A DNA stretch of 64,000 nucleotides from Clonostachys chloroleuca (GCA_037952775.1 JBANAY010000004.1:5270001-5334000); one strand, 5' to 3'. Positions 21,413 through 33,472 are shown, counted from the stretch's first letter. Notes: generated by a model not told the origin, from the letters alone. Translations and numbers: made by a program.

Positions 21413-22937
21413 ATGTCGAAACGAGCCGCTGATGAAGGTGGCGAGGGCCCCCTCAAGGGAGGCGACCGCCCCGAGCAGATGGATGTCGACAGCTTCCCCA
21501 AGGAAATGGGCGAGTTCGAGGACGAGTTCGAGGATGAGTTCGAAAGCGAGGACGAGATCATTGAGGCTGGCGTTGATGGTAGACCGGACGCAGAGCGAGA
21601 AGCAGAGGAAAAGGGTAAGGCGACATTCCTCTCCATATCCACGACGCCTTGATGTCTAATTGGAGATAAAAGATGCCATGGAGGTCGACCAGCAGCAGGG
21701 AACCTTCATCGTGGGACGCCACAAACTCGAGCCCGGACAGACCCTCGCCCCCGATCTGAGCACGTACGAAATGCTTCACAGCCTCAGCACGCCCTGGCCC
21801 TGCCTGTCCTTCGACATTGTCCGTGACTCGCTCGGCGACAACCGCAAGGCTTACCCCGCTACTATGTACACCGTCGCCGGCACGCAGGCCGAGAACACGC
21901 GCAACAACGAGAACCAGCTCATGATCATGAAGTTCAGCGGCCTGAGCAAGATGTCCCGCGGCGACGATGGCGGGGAGTCCAGTGACGAGGACGACGACGA
22001 AGACGCAGACCCCATCCTTGAGAGCAAGACCATCCCTCTCAGCTCCACGACCAACCGCGTCCGATCTCTACAAATCCCCAGCCAGGACGGCAGGGCACCC
22101 ACCACTCTCACAGCCACTATGACCGAGTCCAGCAATGTCTTGATCCACGATATTACTCCCCACCTGGCCACCTTCGACACCCCTGGATCTACAGTTACAC
22201 CTCAGCAGAACAAGCCCGTCACAACCATCCGGGCCCACAAGAGCGAAGGTTACGCCGTCGACTGGTCGCCCACCGTCGCTGGTAAGCTTCTCACCGGTGA
22301 CAACGACGGTCTCATCTACATGACTACACGGACCGACGGCGGCGGCTGGCAAACCGACAACAGGGCTTTCCAGGGCCACACCGGCAGCGTGGAGGAGCTC
22401 CAGTGGTCCCCCTCGGAGCAGAGCGTGTTCGCCTCGGCATCCAGCGACGGCACGATCCGCATCTGGGACGTCCGATCCAAGGGCCGTAAGCCCGCCATCA
22501 CCATGCAGGTTTCCGACTACGACGTCAACGTCATGTCCTGGTCGCGGCAGACCTCCCACCTCCTAGCCTCGGGAGCCGACGACGGCACGTGGGGCGTCTG
22601 GGACCTGCGCCAGTGGAAGTCGAGCGCCAACAAGCCGCAGCCGCTGGCCAGCTTCGGCTTCCACAAGGAGCAGATCACCAGCGTCGAGTGGCACCCGACC
22701 GACGACTCCATCGTCGCCGTGGCCGCCGGCGACAGCACCGTCACCCTGTGGGATCTCGCCGTGGAGCTCGACGACGAGGAGAGCAAGGGCGCCGGCGTGC
22801 CGAGCGACGTGCCCCCGCAGCTCCTATTCGTGCACTACCTCAAGGACGTCAAGGAGGTGCACTGGCACCCCCAGATCACGGGCAGCCTGGTGGCGACGGG
22901 CGAGGAGTTTAGCGTGTTCCGGACGATCAGCGTATGA
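21413..22937 (+). CDS. rrb1: Ribosome assembly protein Rrb1 (GRWD1 family)
   Basis: Two exons, 21413-21614 and 21673-22937 (58-bp intron), give 488 residues. Rrb1 is a WD40 chaperone that binds ribosomal protein L3 and is needed for 60S subunit assembly in the nucleolus. The N-terminus is acidic ('FEDEFEDEFESEDEIIEAG'). Next comes the histone-binding-type segment 'TYEMLHSLSTPWPCLSFDIV' shared with RbAp46/48 and GRWD1, then an acidic loop ('SSDEDDDEDADP'). WD40 repeats fill the C-terminal half ('AVDWSPTVAGKLLTGDNDG', 'GHTGSVEELQWSPSEQSVFA', 'VNVMSWSRQTSHLLASGADD', 'ITSVEWHPTDDSIVAVAAGD'), ending in 'WHPQITGSLVATGEEFSVFR'. Length and domain order are normal. The intron is supported by loss of the TGA that follows the donor. 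Confidence 0.95.
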
Positions 22938-25448
22938 GGAGTGGCATGGGGAGGGAAAAAAGCATTTGATTTTTGTGTATATTTGCGGGCAAATGAACTA
23001 TAGAGATAGATATTGAATTCTATCAGAACCCAAAGAAGATGGGATGAAAGAGTCACGCCCTGTCTGGTAACTGCATTGCCACGCTCCAATCTGTCATTTG
23101 AAAAAGAAAAGACCCGAGGCAGCCTAACAGTGGTAAGAACCAGAAGTATGTTTGCTTGTCAGCTCAGTAAGAGGGAAGAGTGAAGCCTGCTGAAAGCAAC
23201 TGCTCCCTGGCAAGCGCCAAGGTTCCCGTGTGAGAATTGAAACTGCAACAGAGTCTCAGAAGGAATAGTAATTATTGACTCCCTTTATTCCATCTGTAGG
23301 CAAGGGGTTCAGTTGGCCCACCGTTGTAAGAACAGAGGGATAAATAGGTGCCGTGTGTCCCAAGTCCCTTGAGAGTATTCGATTAAGAGCCTAAGTATGT
23401 GAAAACGCAACCTGGCAGTACCAAAGTGGTCTATCTGAATATCCCAGAGGTCCTGGTTAAAGCACAAAGCGCTCTAGGGGATACACGAAAGCGTCTAAAG
23501 GTGGAAGGAGTAAAAGTGCCCGTGTCAACGCCAGATGAATGGGGAATAAAGATGGATAAATAGTGGGTAGACGAGGTCGTATCAAAAAGAACACCAGGGA
23601 TATCACGATCGCATACCTTTTTTTTTTTTTTCTGCACTTGAGCGCTTGAGATCTAGCAGACCTGCCTGGTTCATCGAGGGCATCAGTACTCATAACGGTT
23701 TCAAGCATTAGGCCATCATTTCGGGAACACTAACAAATGCCTTCGACCTTAAGTTCCTAAACGGCAAGATTCGAAATGATGTTAGGGAATTATTGTAGCA
23801 ATTCTATTATCTGCTCTGAGCAGCTGGGATGTCTATGAAACGGCGCGGCTTAATAGCCGGGGCTCTTGCCGACCTGGAGGCTCTTCTGTCTGAACTCGAG
23901 ATGGCCACAGTCAAAGTTCCTCGATCTTTTCCGAAACCGAACGGGCAATTCTTAGGATGACTGATAAATTAAAATGCACAGAGAACACCCTTTTAAGTCA
24001 TTTACCCTTTCCCTTGCGCAGCAACCTCTCCCGTGTGGAGGTGTGCATGCGAGAAACCAGGTGTGGTTTTCGGGTAGGAGGAAACTTATCGGAAGTATAT
24101 GGTTGCTTCTCATCATAATTGCGAAAATGATCTTGAAGATGCTGTGAGAGGCTCTTCGATAACAACAATAAGCCTTACACAATTCCTCCTATGCTCATTC
24201 TCTATGCTGATGCTGCTATAAGAATTTCGAAATCATGTTAGGTGTTATGTAGCCGACTTTGGTCTTAATGCCTTACCCTAGTAAGATGGCAGCTTCGGCA
24301 AGAAATACAAATTATAGTACATTGTCCGAGTAACCCAGCTGGAGAGCTCTTTTAGAACATAGAAGTGCGCATTCAACAATGCGTGGATCATGGACAAGTA
24401 TCGTTCATGTTTCTTTGCCGGGATGTGAGATGACATTCCGGGATTCTTGCCCCTTTCCTTGTTTTCCTAGCCGTCGCCAACTTGGATTCCACTGCAGGAC
24501 CATCTCGGAGGTGAGAAATCGGAGTTTTGACTTTTCAGATCTATTACAGTGTGTTGATCGTAGATGACGAGGCTTGGCCATTTGCTGCTATGCTGGTCCC
24601 TACTCAGTCTGCCTTCTTATCGCGGCGGTCTTATCAACGAGATTGGTAACGTATTTATGATGCTTGCAGGCTTGTTTCCCTATCATTAGCCCAACATGTG
24701 AACGGGGATATCTCCTTCAATGGAAATAGTATCAACGACATCTTGAAGGGCAGCGTCGTGGATTGGCCCAAAGGGGCCTTTTAGGGTTAACTCAATGAAG
24801 ATGTCGCAAGACAGAATACGGGAAGCTGGAGAAAGGGCTCTCTCTGGTCAAAATAGAGATCATGGGAGGAAAATCAATGAAAAGTGGGCGGCAGAAGCTC
24901 CAACAGTCAGCACCAGGGCCCTGACTTGATCTTCACCTTTGAGCGTGTCGATTGTGCGCCTGGAGAGTTTTTGGGATAAGAGTACCTAGAGATTGTTTTC
25001 GAGCTTTCAGGACGTTGAGACGAGGCTTTTTTTATATTAACATTGAAAATTCCCTTGTTAGAAGATGCATCTTCCGTTGACTTTATCGCTGCTATGATAA
25101 GTTACTTTAACTAGCGGAGAGTATAAACTATTTGGTCAAATACAAAGGTAATAACTTATTCTTACGGCTATTATAGTATGCTATTTCAATTTAGTGTGGT
25201 TGACAACTTGCATTCTCAACTCGCAAATCTATAGTGTGGTGTTGTGTTGTCCCCAATCCATAGGCCGATGAACTAGGGGTATTAGATCCAAATGCACTCG
25301 ATGGGCGGGCTTATTTTTTCCCCAATCCGCAAATTACAAATGGCGAGGCCTTATTGCGACAATTGTATCATACGCTTTGTGTATCCAGAAGTACTACAAA
25401 GCGGAACACTTGCCTTGCCGGCCATAACCAACATCAAGAGTCTTCTAA
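22938..25448. other. Gene-free interval with AT-rich parts
   Basis: About 2.5 kb with no convincing gene on either strand. Short frames (23431-23708, 23952-24182, 24379-24567, 25292-25525) lack domains. A T13 run lies near 23618-23632, and about 25070-25210 is strongly AT-rich. Decayed repeat sequence is possible, but I recognise no transposon protein. Confidence 0.5.
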
Positions 25449-25680
25449 TTGGGCAAGTGGGTGAAATAAAATGTGGCATACCAAAGCTCTTTCTGCGTGA
25501 GACAGGGACCTCGTTGTTTAACTAAACACAATAAGAAGAGAATAAGAAGAGAATAATAATCTATTCTATAATATTTAGCTTGATATTATATTTAGTACTA
25601 GGTATTTATTATGATATTATACTGAATTTCAGTACTGAACTATCTCGATGTGCCATGTTTTATTTCACCCACTTGTTGGG
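25449..25680. mobile_element. MITE-like element, 222 bp, with 27-bp terminal inverted repeats
   Basis: The left terminal repeat at 25454-25480 begins CAAGTGGGTGAAATAAAA. The right one at 25649-25675 is its reverse complement with 24 of 27 positions matching. The first 18 are identical and the three mismatches are all transitions. Both ends are flanked by the same 5 bases, TTGGG (25449-25453 and 25676-25680), as expected of a target-site duplication. The interior is AT-rich and holds no transposase frame, only a short 11-bp direct repeat (AATAAGAAGAG, twice, near 25530-25551). The structure fits a non-autonomous DNA transposon. The superfamily is not determined. Confidence 0.75.
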
Positions 25681-26312
25681 CTAGACATGGTGACTTTATC
25701 GGGCCGGGGGTTTACTCGGGCTTAGACGAATACGACCAAAGCGGAGCGAGATTGCACATACATGTCCCATATTCTGGGTACTTCTGGAGGGTAACAGCGG
25801 GGCATTACCTGCATATTCACTTGCAGACGACCGCAGAGGGATTAATGAGAAAGCTAAATATGCATTCCACCCCGAGTGTCGCTGAAACACGCGACTATCG
25901 AATCGCGGGAGTCCATTAGGCCGAGGCCCTGCACCCTGAACTCGGACAGACTCAGCAGAAATGCCAGATAACGCAGGTGGAAAGCAGGGATAGAGTGCAG
26001 GGTAAGACGGCGCTTTATCTCGTCAAAGTACAAGTAGAAACGGCGGTCATGCGACCCTTCGTTTCCCCAGAATCTCGTTTGATCTCGCTCAATCGTGCAC
26101 CGCAACGTACCGCCGCACCCTCCTGAATTCTAGTGCCGATCTTACTGCATTGGTTGCGCGTCCTCCCTCCATCTCCATCTCCTCCCCAAGAGAGACGGCA
26201 TACCATCCAGCCTGGCCGCAACAGCCTGGCCGCAACCGCGCATCTCGCCCGTCGCCATCGTCCGCGCTGCTGCTCCCCTGCGGACGAGCCGGCCCTTATC
26301 TCCCAGCGAGCG

Positions 26313-26313
<1 letters not shown>
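25681..26313. other. Upstream region of the NAPE-PLD-like gene
   Basis: About 630 bp between the MITE and the next gene. Open frames here have no start or domain that I can support. The plus-strand frame of the next gene stays open back to about 26150 but without an ATG in frame. Confidence 0.45.

Positions 26314-26343
<30 letters not shown>
26314..26343 (+). repeat. Hexanucleotide repeat (CAGAGC)5 next to a start codon
   Basis: Five perfect CAGAGC units end one base before the ATG at 26345. They lie in the 5' leader of the NAPE-PLD-like gene as annotated. Read in the gene's frame they encode alternating Ala-Arg, so they would become coding if an upstream non-ATG start were used. Confidence 0.9.
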
Positions 26344-26344
26344 C

Positions 26345-27510
26345 ATGGAGAAGACCATCACCATCTCTGCCCGTACCAATGATGTCGCGTCGCTCGACGA
26401 GCCGCCGGCGCATTGGATCGGGAACCCCCCTACTCACTTCCAGAACCCGTGGCCCTCGTTCCGCCACCACAATCCCACCTGGGGGGACATCTGGCGAGTG
26501 CGCTTCGGCTCTGGGCGAAACTTCATCCCCGTCCCTGCCAAGAGGGACGAGCTCGTCAACATCCGCAAGCCGGACTGGGGAGCCGGCAAGAAGGGCACCA
26601 AGGCCACCTGGTTCGGCCACTCGAGCTTCTTGATCGAGACCGCCGCCGACGAGGGCCGCGATCGGGGCGTGCGCATCCTCATGGACCCCGTCTTCTACGA
26701 ACGCATGGGCCCGACCAACTTCATCGGCCCCAAGCGCTTCTCCGAGACGCCCTGCAAGGTCCGCGACCTGCCCCTGGTGGACGTCGTGTGCATCAGCCAC
26801 AACCACTACGACCACCTGGACATCGATGTCATCAAGAAGCTCTACCTCGACAAGCGCCGGACGGCCGCCCTGCACTTCTTCTGCGGGCTCGGCACCAAGG
26901 CCTGGTTCACCAGCATCGGCGTCCGCCCCGAGCACGTCACCGAGATGGACTGGTGGGACGAGCTCGAGATCGGCGTCCTCGACGTCGGCACCGTCAAGCT
27001 CGTCTGCACGCCCGCCCAGCACGGCAGCCGCCGCAGCGCCTGGGACCGCGGCGCCATGCTCTGGTGCGGCTTCATTCTGGAAGAGGTTGGCCTGGCCGAG
27101 AACAAGCGCATCTACTTCGCCGGCGACACCGGCTACCGCTCCATCACCGAGGAGGACGTCGCCGCGGGCAAGGATATAAACGACCTCCCGCGGTGTCCCG
27201 CCTTCGCCCAGATCGGCGAGCGGTACGGGCCCTTTGACCTCTCCCTGCTGCCCATCGGGTGCTACACGCCCCGGACGTTCCTGTCGGGCGTGCACTGCGC
27301 GCCTGAGGACTCCATCGAGATCCACGTCGACATCAGGAGCAAGAAGAGCCTGGGCATGCACTACGGCACCGTGAGGGGGGCCTGAGCGCCCAGTACGAGG
27401 ACGTGCGCGAGCCACCCAGGAGGTGGAGGGAGGCGTGCGAGAAGCGAGGGTTGACGTGGAATGACGAGATTACGCTCTGCGATATTGGGGAAACTGTATT
27501 TGTTGAATAG
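26345..27510 (+). CDS. NAPE-PLD-type metallo-beta-lactamase-fold phospholipase, with an apparent 1-nt frameshift
   Basis: A single exon from the ATG at 26345. The family hydrolyses N-acylphosphatidylethanolamine to N-acylethanolamine and phosphatidate; the yeast relative is the mitochondrial Fmp30. The metal-binding motif HxHxDH is present in 'CISHNHYDHLDIDVIKKLY', with the N-terminal strand 'ATWFGHSSFLIE', the later metal ligands in 'CTPAQHGSRR' and 'IYFAGDTGYRS', and the family-typical 'PIGCYTPR' segment. As written the frame stops at 27383-27385 (346 residues), directly after a G6 run (27375-27380). Adding one G gives a tail in the next frame ('LSAQYEDVREPPRRWREACE' and onward) ending at 27508-27510, for 388 residues. 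That tail matches the expected end of the family, including the 'L(T)W' and 'GET' segments. The missing base looks like a homopolymer error, but a real truncation cannot be excluded. Confidence 0.9.
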
Positions 27511-30500
27511 ACGGCGTTGCTTTAGATTTTCGTTTGCTTTTTATTTCTATGTATCTTTTTTTCTGCTTCTTATTCTTTTTTTTCCCAACTCAAGTGCTCT
27601 GGGGAGCAGCGAGGAAAGGCGATATAAACGAGAGAGATGGGAGGAGGAGACCGGGAAAGGTCCAAAGGAGGAATACGCCCAATTATCAAAGTCGACAAAG
27701 ACAACTTTTTCAAGAGACATTCCCAGGACCTGTACATCTGAATCACGACCACAACCAGCAGAGGCAGCCGTTTGCGTGCCCCGAGTAACTAAACAAAGGA
27801 TCCCGTTCAAGGAGGTTCCTTGGCGCCGGACACTGGAAAAAGGCCGCATCACCATTGTCGTCGTCAGCATTCCGGCCAGCAAAGATAATCCCTCAGCTGC
27901 TTTGGGGAATCCACAGCTCTGGATCGTTGGTCGTATGCGGAGAACCTCAAAGTCCGCTGCCGAGGCTGCCGGAGAGCGTCTGTTTAGGTGTTGGGGATAT
28001 CCACATGCCGATGTGCCGATGGTACATACCTGTTTCTGGGGCAATTGACGCGAAAAACACCATATTCATATTCGGGGCATATGGAATATGATATGGAGTA
28101 TAGTCCGGGGCTAATTTGGATTTGTGATGCGGAATGGTTTTCCTAGTTTGGGCTGGCATCTTCTGTCGTGGGTTGGGATCACGGCTTGATATGATGCTGA
28201 CATGGATGCTGAGCTCCGACTGCCTCTGATAAGGATAAGGCTATTAATCGTGCTCAAGGCCAAGCCCGGGAAGATGAACCAACTTCTGTATTCGTCGCTT
28301 GATGTTGAATCTTGCAATTTTGTCCTTTCTGATGATCTTTTTTTCTTGTTTATGAAGCGGTTTATTTGGTTTGCTTGGTCTCAGGAATCTGAATCACCCA
28401 AAGTGTCTGGTCGGATCATCTTCATCTGCTTGAAGAAAGAGAAGGAGCTTGGGTGGATCCAACTATTGGGACGGAGACGAGAAATTCCCATCCCTTAGAG
28501 ATGGTGGTTGATGTGAACGTTAACAGCACCAAAGAGTCAAGGAACTTCGAAGAAGGAAGTGTTCGAGATGTTGTGGGTCCAAAATGGATAGAGCCATAGA
28601 GGGTATAAGTGACTGAAGAAGATATGTGATTGTCTATACAAGCCATTGGTCGAATTTAAGAGATGATATCTCCATCCTGCTTGGGACGTATAGAAACGAT
28701 GGTCTGATATTCATCTCTTGAGGGGTGATTCTCGAGATAAGTTGATTCTGATATCGAGGCTGAGATGGTGAATGCAAAACCTGCCTAGCCGTTCACTGTC
28801 TTCTAGCACGAGGCCAGGCCTGGAACATTACCAGACAGTTGAGCCTTCGAAGAAGTTCTTGATACTTGATGGACGCCTGATACTCGTTGGGAATCTACCA
28901 GAACAAACAACGGCGTAGCCTAGAGGGGTGAAGACGAGCAGATGCTAGGTTGCTGTAGCCTTGCAAGTGACTTTCTATATGGTATAAGATATCTCTCTAT
29001 TCCACAAGTTGACTCGTCTGCCCCTTAGCGCGCGAGGACCTTTGACGAGCAAGACTACCGCCCAAACAGGGGACCAAGGCGTTGGTTGAGAAGCCGCAAC
29101 AAGAGGCAAGCAACCTCTCTGCAAGGTGTCTTCGAGAGACCACGCCTATAACGTCTCGAACCGGCGATAGGTCACCAGACCACACGAGTGCCGCTCAGAC
29201 CTCCCCGACTTGATGCCTAGAGAAGAAGAAGGCGATGGTGCCGACCGCGAACTTGTCGATTAGAGAGATATCGTAATTGAAATGCCACAGCAACCTAGCG
29301 TCTACTCGTCTTCACTCCAGGATACGCGGTTGTTTATTGTGGCGGAATCAATATCGGACAATACATTCTTTTCGTAAAGGACGTGTGCGACGAAGCTTTG
29401 CATGAGGAGAAAGGAGGATACATGTAATGTTGGTATATCCAATAGATATTATCAAGGAGAAGGAGATGGATGTCCAAGCCTGGAAATGAGGTAGAAACCT
29501 CTTAGCACCTTGATGATGCTCGGTCGCTTGTGGATCACGTTCACCGTCAATCCTTCTAATGTAGCAACAAGCATTATGCGCGACATGCCATTCTCCTTCT
29601 GGTTGACGGTCTCTTCGTTTAGTGCCGTATTAATAATAGAAATGGTTGATCGCAATGCAACATCATCGGCCTTGTGGGGATCAGGCAGCTACTTCACGGA
29701 CCAGATGACAAGGTTTAAACCGTGCTCAAAAGCTTTATCTGGTTCTAAATCGATGTGATCGCCGGTGGAGAGAGTGAACCCCTCTTCGGGAGAGGTGGAT
29801 ATGCAATTTCGTTTGTTTAGCGGCGGTGCTAATTGCTGACACAAGGCATATTTCTGCCTTTTATGCCTATTGCTAAGCTCAAGCGATCTGATGGAACGGT
29901 AGCACCAAGGTTCTTTGCAGGGCTTTTTTTTTTTTCTGCCCGACTGGGCGCGTTTCGAATGACATTCCCACACCCACCGTGTTGATCGTAATCAGCATGC
30001 AGAAACGGCTGACAGCCTCTTCTATTGATGATACCACATGTCGGAATGTGGCAACACCCGGACCAGTTGAAAACCCCGCATTGGAGTGGGTGGCACTCAA
30101 GTCTACTTAGCTCAGGATAAGGATGCTTGGACGACGGCTAGGTAGTCAGGTTGGGACACAATGCGATGGCAAGCGAGCGCAGAGCAGCCGGCGAGGACAG
30201 GGGATTCGGACAACGAGTGACGAGTCGGCTTGGGAGTCTCACCAGAGTAGAGCAGAGAAAGAGAGAACATCGCTGGCGATCGCTGCTTCTAGGCCACACC
30301 TGCTGTAGCACCCTGCAGCGATTTTGAGACGCCCCGCATGGATGATGGCTCTAGATTCCATGGCCCGCCCACACCCTCGTACTATCAGCATTAGACCCCT
30401 TCCTCGAGATGCTCGCCTTTTTTCAGCTGCTGGTAGACGGAACCAATGAGAGGCGGGTGAGCCCAAGGGCAGACCCTCTTGGGCGCCACGTGAACCAGGC

Positions 30501-30538
30501 TACGTGCTTTCAGCTGGGCTGTGAGGGAAGGCCAGTGC
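27511..30538. other. Gene-free interval
   Basis: About 3 kb with no supported gene. Frames such as 27547-28044 and 28997-29185 (minus strand) have no recognisable domain. T-rich sequence follows the phospholipase stop, and a T11 run lies near 29926-29936. A CACGTG palindrome lies near 30488, close to the next promoter. Parts may be decayed repeat sequence, but I cannot show it. Confidence 0.5.
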
Positions 30539-30546
30539 TATTTAAA
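30539..30546 (+). promoter_or_regulatory. TATA-like box upstream of the Aim24-family gene
   Basis: TATTTAAA lies about 160 bp before the start ATG and about 50 bp after a CACGTG palindrome. It is a plausible core promoter by sequence and position only. Confidence 0.35.
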
Positions 30547-30706
30547 AGAGATTCTGCGGCCAGAGTTTGCAGAGGCGGCTTGCTGCCTCCATCTGCCTCT
30601 CTCCTCTCACGCCCTCGCTGTCTGTCTGCCGTGTCCTGCGCCAGTCGCGTGCCCTCCATTCCAGCGTCCCCTTGCCCTGAACCTTGGCGCCTGAGCCCCT
30701 GACACT

Positions 30707-31780
30707 ATGGCGTACCAACAGCCGCCTGGGCAGTTCTACCCCCCTCCGCCCAATGGGCCCCCGCCCGGACAGCAGCAGCAGCCGCCACAGTATGGGCAGC
30801 ATCCGCAGCAGCAGCCCTCGCCACATCCCGGATACCACCAGCAGATGTCACCGCCACCGGGCCAGCCACAGCAACAGCATCCAGGACTCCAGCAGAAGCC
30901 CCAGCAGCACCCCCAGCAACATCCCCAGCAGCCTCATCCCGGCTTCCCTCCCCAGCAGCAGCAGCAGCAGCTCCAGCACCCTCCCCAGCAGGCGGCCGTC
31001 TCGCCCACCGACAATGGCGCCTTCCCCGGCGGCACCTACAGCATCAGCCACCGCGACACCAACGCCGTCCTCGCCCTGACCCTCCAGCAGGGTGCCTCGG
31101 TCAAGTCCAAGTCGGGCGCCATGATCCACATGTCCAGCACCATCCAGCTGCAGGGCAAGATCAAGTTCTCCATGAAGAAGCTCATCACGGGGAGCGACCT
31201 GTCCGAGTCCACCTACGTCGGGCCGGGGCGCGTCGCCGTTGGCCCGACCCTCTTCGGCGACATCATCACCCTGCACGTCGACGGCCGCACCAACTGGACC
31301 ATCGGCAAGGACTCCTTCCTCGCCTCCACCATCGAGGTTAAGCGGGAGACCAAGGCCCAGGGCATCAGCAAGGCGCTCTTCTCCGGCGAGGACCTGTTCG
31401 TCTATAGGCTCATGGGGCAGGGCATCATCTGGCTGACCAGTTTCGGTGCCGTGGATCGCCTCGATGTGAGTTTCTCGCCGTTAAGCGGTTTCTCCCTTGG
31501 AGACTTTTGTTTGCTAACTTTTTCTTAGCTTCAACCTGGTGAGCAGCATATCGTGGACAACGGGCACCTTGTGGCCTGGAGCTGTCAGTATGCTATTGAG
31601 AGAGCCGGTGGCGGCGGCGGTAGCGCCCTGAACAGTTTGAAGTCCGGCGAGGGTCTCGTCTGTCGATTCACCGGTCCTGGGTCCATCTACATCCAGACCC
31701 GCAACAGGTCCGAGTTCGAGTCATTCATCAAGGGCTTCGCCGGAGGCGGTGGCAGCGGTGGCATTCTGGGTGCCCTATAG
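30707..31780 (+). CDS. aim24: Aim24-family protein with Gln/Pro-rich N-terminus
   Basis: Two exons, 30707-31465 and 31529-31780 (63-bp intron with a TTGCTAAC branch site), give 336 residues. The first ~105 residues are almost entirely Pro, Gln, His and Gly. The rest is the Aim24/DUF124 beta-rich domain: 'VLALTLQQGASVKSKSGAMI', 'VGPTLFGDIITLHVDG', 'GQGIIWLTSFGAVDRLDLQP', 'IVDNGHLVAWSCQYAIERAG' and 'GPGSIYIQTRN'. Yeast Aim24 is a mitochondrial inner-membrane protein that supports MICOS. Other members of this superfamily are cytosolic with no known role, and the Gln/Pro head here does not look like a mitochondrial presequence, so the location is uncertain. The C-terminus is Gly-rich, like many fungal members. 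Confidence 0.87.
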
Positions 31781-32213
31781 GCGGCTGAGTAGATGGGAAA
31801 CCGGAAATCAGAAGAGAAAAAAATTGGGAAAATTTTAGGAAATGATGGGACGCGTTTGTATCTAATGAAGGGCAACGAAACTGCGTATCAGACGTGTGGA
31901 CTAGCGCTCACGAGGTTATTCATATTGTATTCTTTATAGAGGCTTGGTGTCTTTCTCATCTTTTAATGTTGAATTTGGCGTTGTGACAACTTGAAGTTTT
32001 CGGCACTCATTTTGGAACTTCGGCGGCTTCAAGAACAACCATGTTTTCATTGCGAACTGTTGATAGTATCCTGTATTTGTCTTGCTACTTTCGAAAACCT
32101 GGTCAAAAGGTAGGTATAGAAATTAATAATAGACACGGGCCTAGATAGCGTGGAAACTACCTAACATTTGAATCGATGAAATCTATTACTCTATGGTCAC
32201 CAGCATTGAAAGC
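31781..32213. other. Convergent 3' flanks
   Basis: About 430 bp of AT-rich sequence between the Aim24-like gene and the lipase gene, which converge. No gene is seen. Confidence 0.6.
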
Positions 32214-33400
32214 TTAGGCGGATAGGCCATCTTCACTGACTATAACCTCAGTGAACGTCGCGTTGAGGGATCGAAGCGGCTCTGTCTTGTTATTCAACAC
32301 CAGCTCCGCAAATCCCTGGATATAGCCCATTTCGATCTCCTGCATCCGAGTACCTTTGATCGTTCCACCCAGTTGCTTGATCACCTCGTCATATTCTGCA
32401 GGTAGCGGGCGCACGCCAAACAGGTAGGGCAGGTCGAAGAAGGATAGATGCGTCGACCCCTTTATGGTAACCTGCATCTTCGGGCCCGTGAACCTTTCGT
32501 AGTAGGGTGCCCACAGCGCATCGTTTGCTTCGCTCCCTACTATAAGAAAGGGTCTGTCAGAGCCGGTCTTTGCGCTCTTGGCCCATGGACGGCCGTCGAA
32601 ATCCAGCCCGCCCAAAACGCGGTTATCAAGCAATGCTACCTCTGCGGCAGTTGCTCCCCCCATTGAGTGGCCGTAGGCGAATATTTTCTTCAGGTCAACG
32701 CTCCCGATGAGTTCAGCTGGCAGGGAGACCTCGGGGGCTGAGCCGTGCAGCGCATCGACGATAAAAGAAACGTCCGCAGCTCGTACCTATTTATAATCAG
32801 TGAGCGGATGAATATTCTTGTGAGGGCTCTGTAAGGGATTTTGCAAACCTCGGTAGCGGCATCAGCCTCTGCATCAGTTGGGCTGAATGGAATAGAACCT
32901 TGCACGGATGTCCCATCGGGAAATTCTACAAAGAAGGAATCATAGGGGTGATCCACGGAGATGACAACATATCCCAAGCTGGCGAGCGCCCTGGCTTGAA
33001 CTCCGTATACAAGTCTCGAAGAGGTTAATCCCGGGGAGAAGATTGCCACTGGGTATCTCTTAGGTGCTGGTTTGGAAGATTGGCAGTACTCGATTTGGAA
33101 ATCCTCCACGATATTCGTTGGCAAGCCCATCGAAGCCGCGTATTGTCCCCAGGCTGCCGTTGAGTTGGGGGGCATATAGGGGAGCTCTGTAGACTTGCAA
33201 TCTTGGCACTTTGAAACCGGAATAAAAGTTGACACCATGATTCGTCGTTTGTGGGGGTTGTCTGAAGGTGCGTACGGATCCTGGCGGGAGTTGTCGGTCA
33301 AGCTGTAAGCTTCATATGACACTGAGTACGGGCCGGGAGGTCCGGGCAGCAGCACGGCGTGCAGCTGCACGGCAAAGAGGGCGAGGAGAAGGGACCGCAT
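32214..33400 (-). CDS. Secreted PAF-acetylhydrolase-like alpha/beta-hydrolase
   Basis: Exons 32849-33400 and 32214-32786 on the minus strand give 374 residues. The intron (62 bp) starts with the weak donor GTTTGC but closes the frame and joins 'EADAATE' to 'VRAADVSFIVDALHGS'. The ATG at 33400 gives a signal peptide 'MRSLLLALFAVQLHAVLLPG', so the enzyme is probably secreted. The domain is that of platelet-activating-factor acetylhydrolase: 'YPVAIFSPGLTSSRLVYGVQ' (oxyanion region), 'LASLGYVVISVDHPYD', then the nucleophile elbow GHSMGG. The Asp is probably in the 'FDGRPWA' region and the catalytic His in 'GSTHLSFFD'. The family hydrolyses short or oxidised sn-2 acyl groups from phospholipids; the natural substrate in fungi is unknown. 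A TATAAGAG box lies about 75 bp upstream. Confidence 0.9.
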
Positions 33401-33472
33401 GGTTCTGATTATTCGAATTATTGATGGAGGAGAGTCACAGAACTGAAACCCGCAATTCAATAGGAGCAGTGC

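Noticed and set aside
27374..27398. Intron instead of a frameshift in the NAPE-PLD-like gene (GTGAGG...GCCCAG)
   Set aside because: It would be only about 25 bp, below workable intron size, and would delete conserved residues.
26015..27415. Minus-strand open frame of 466 codons
   Set aside because: It mirrors the high-GC NAPE-PLD-like gene. The Ala/Asp/Val/Gly-rich composition is a shadow and no family is visible.
29140..29175. TCGAACC box that could mark a tRNA on the minus strand
   Set aside because: The flanking bases do not form a 5-bp T stem, and no A-box or acceptor stem is present at the right distance.
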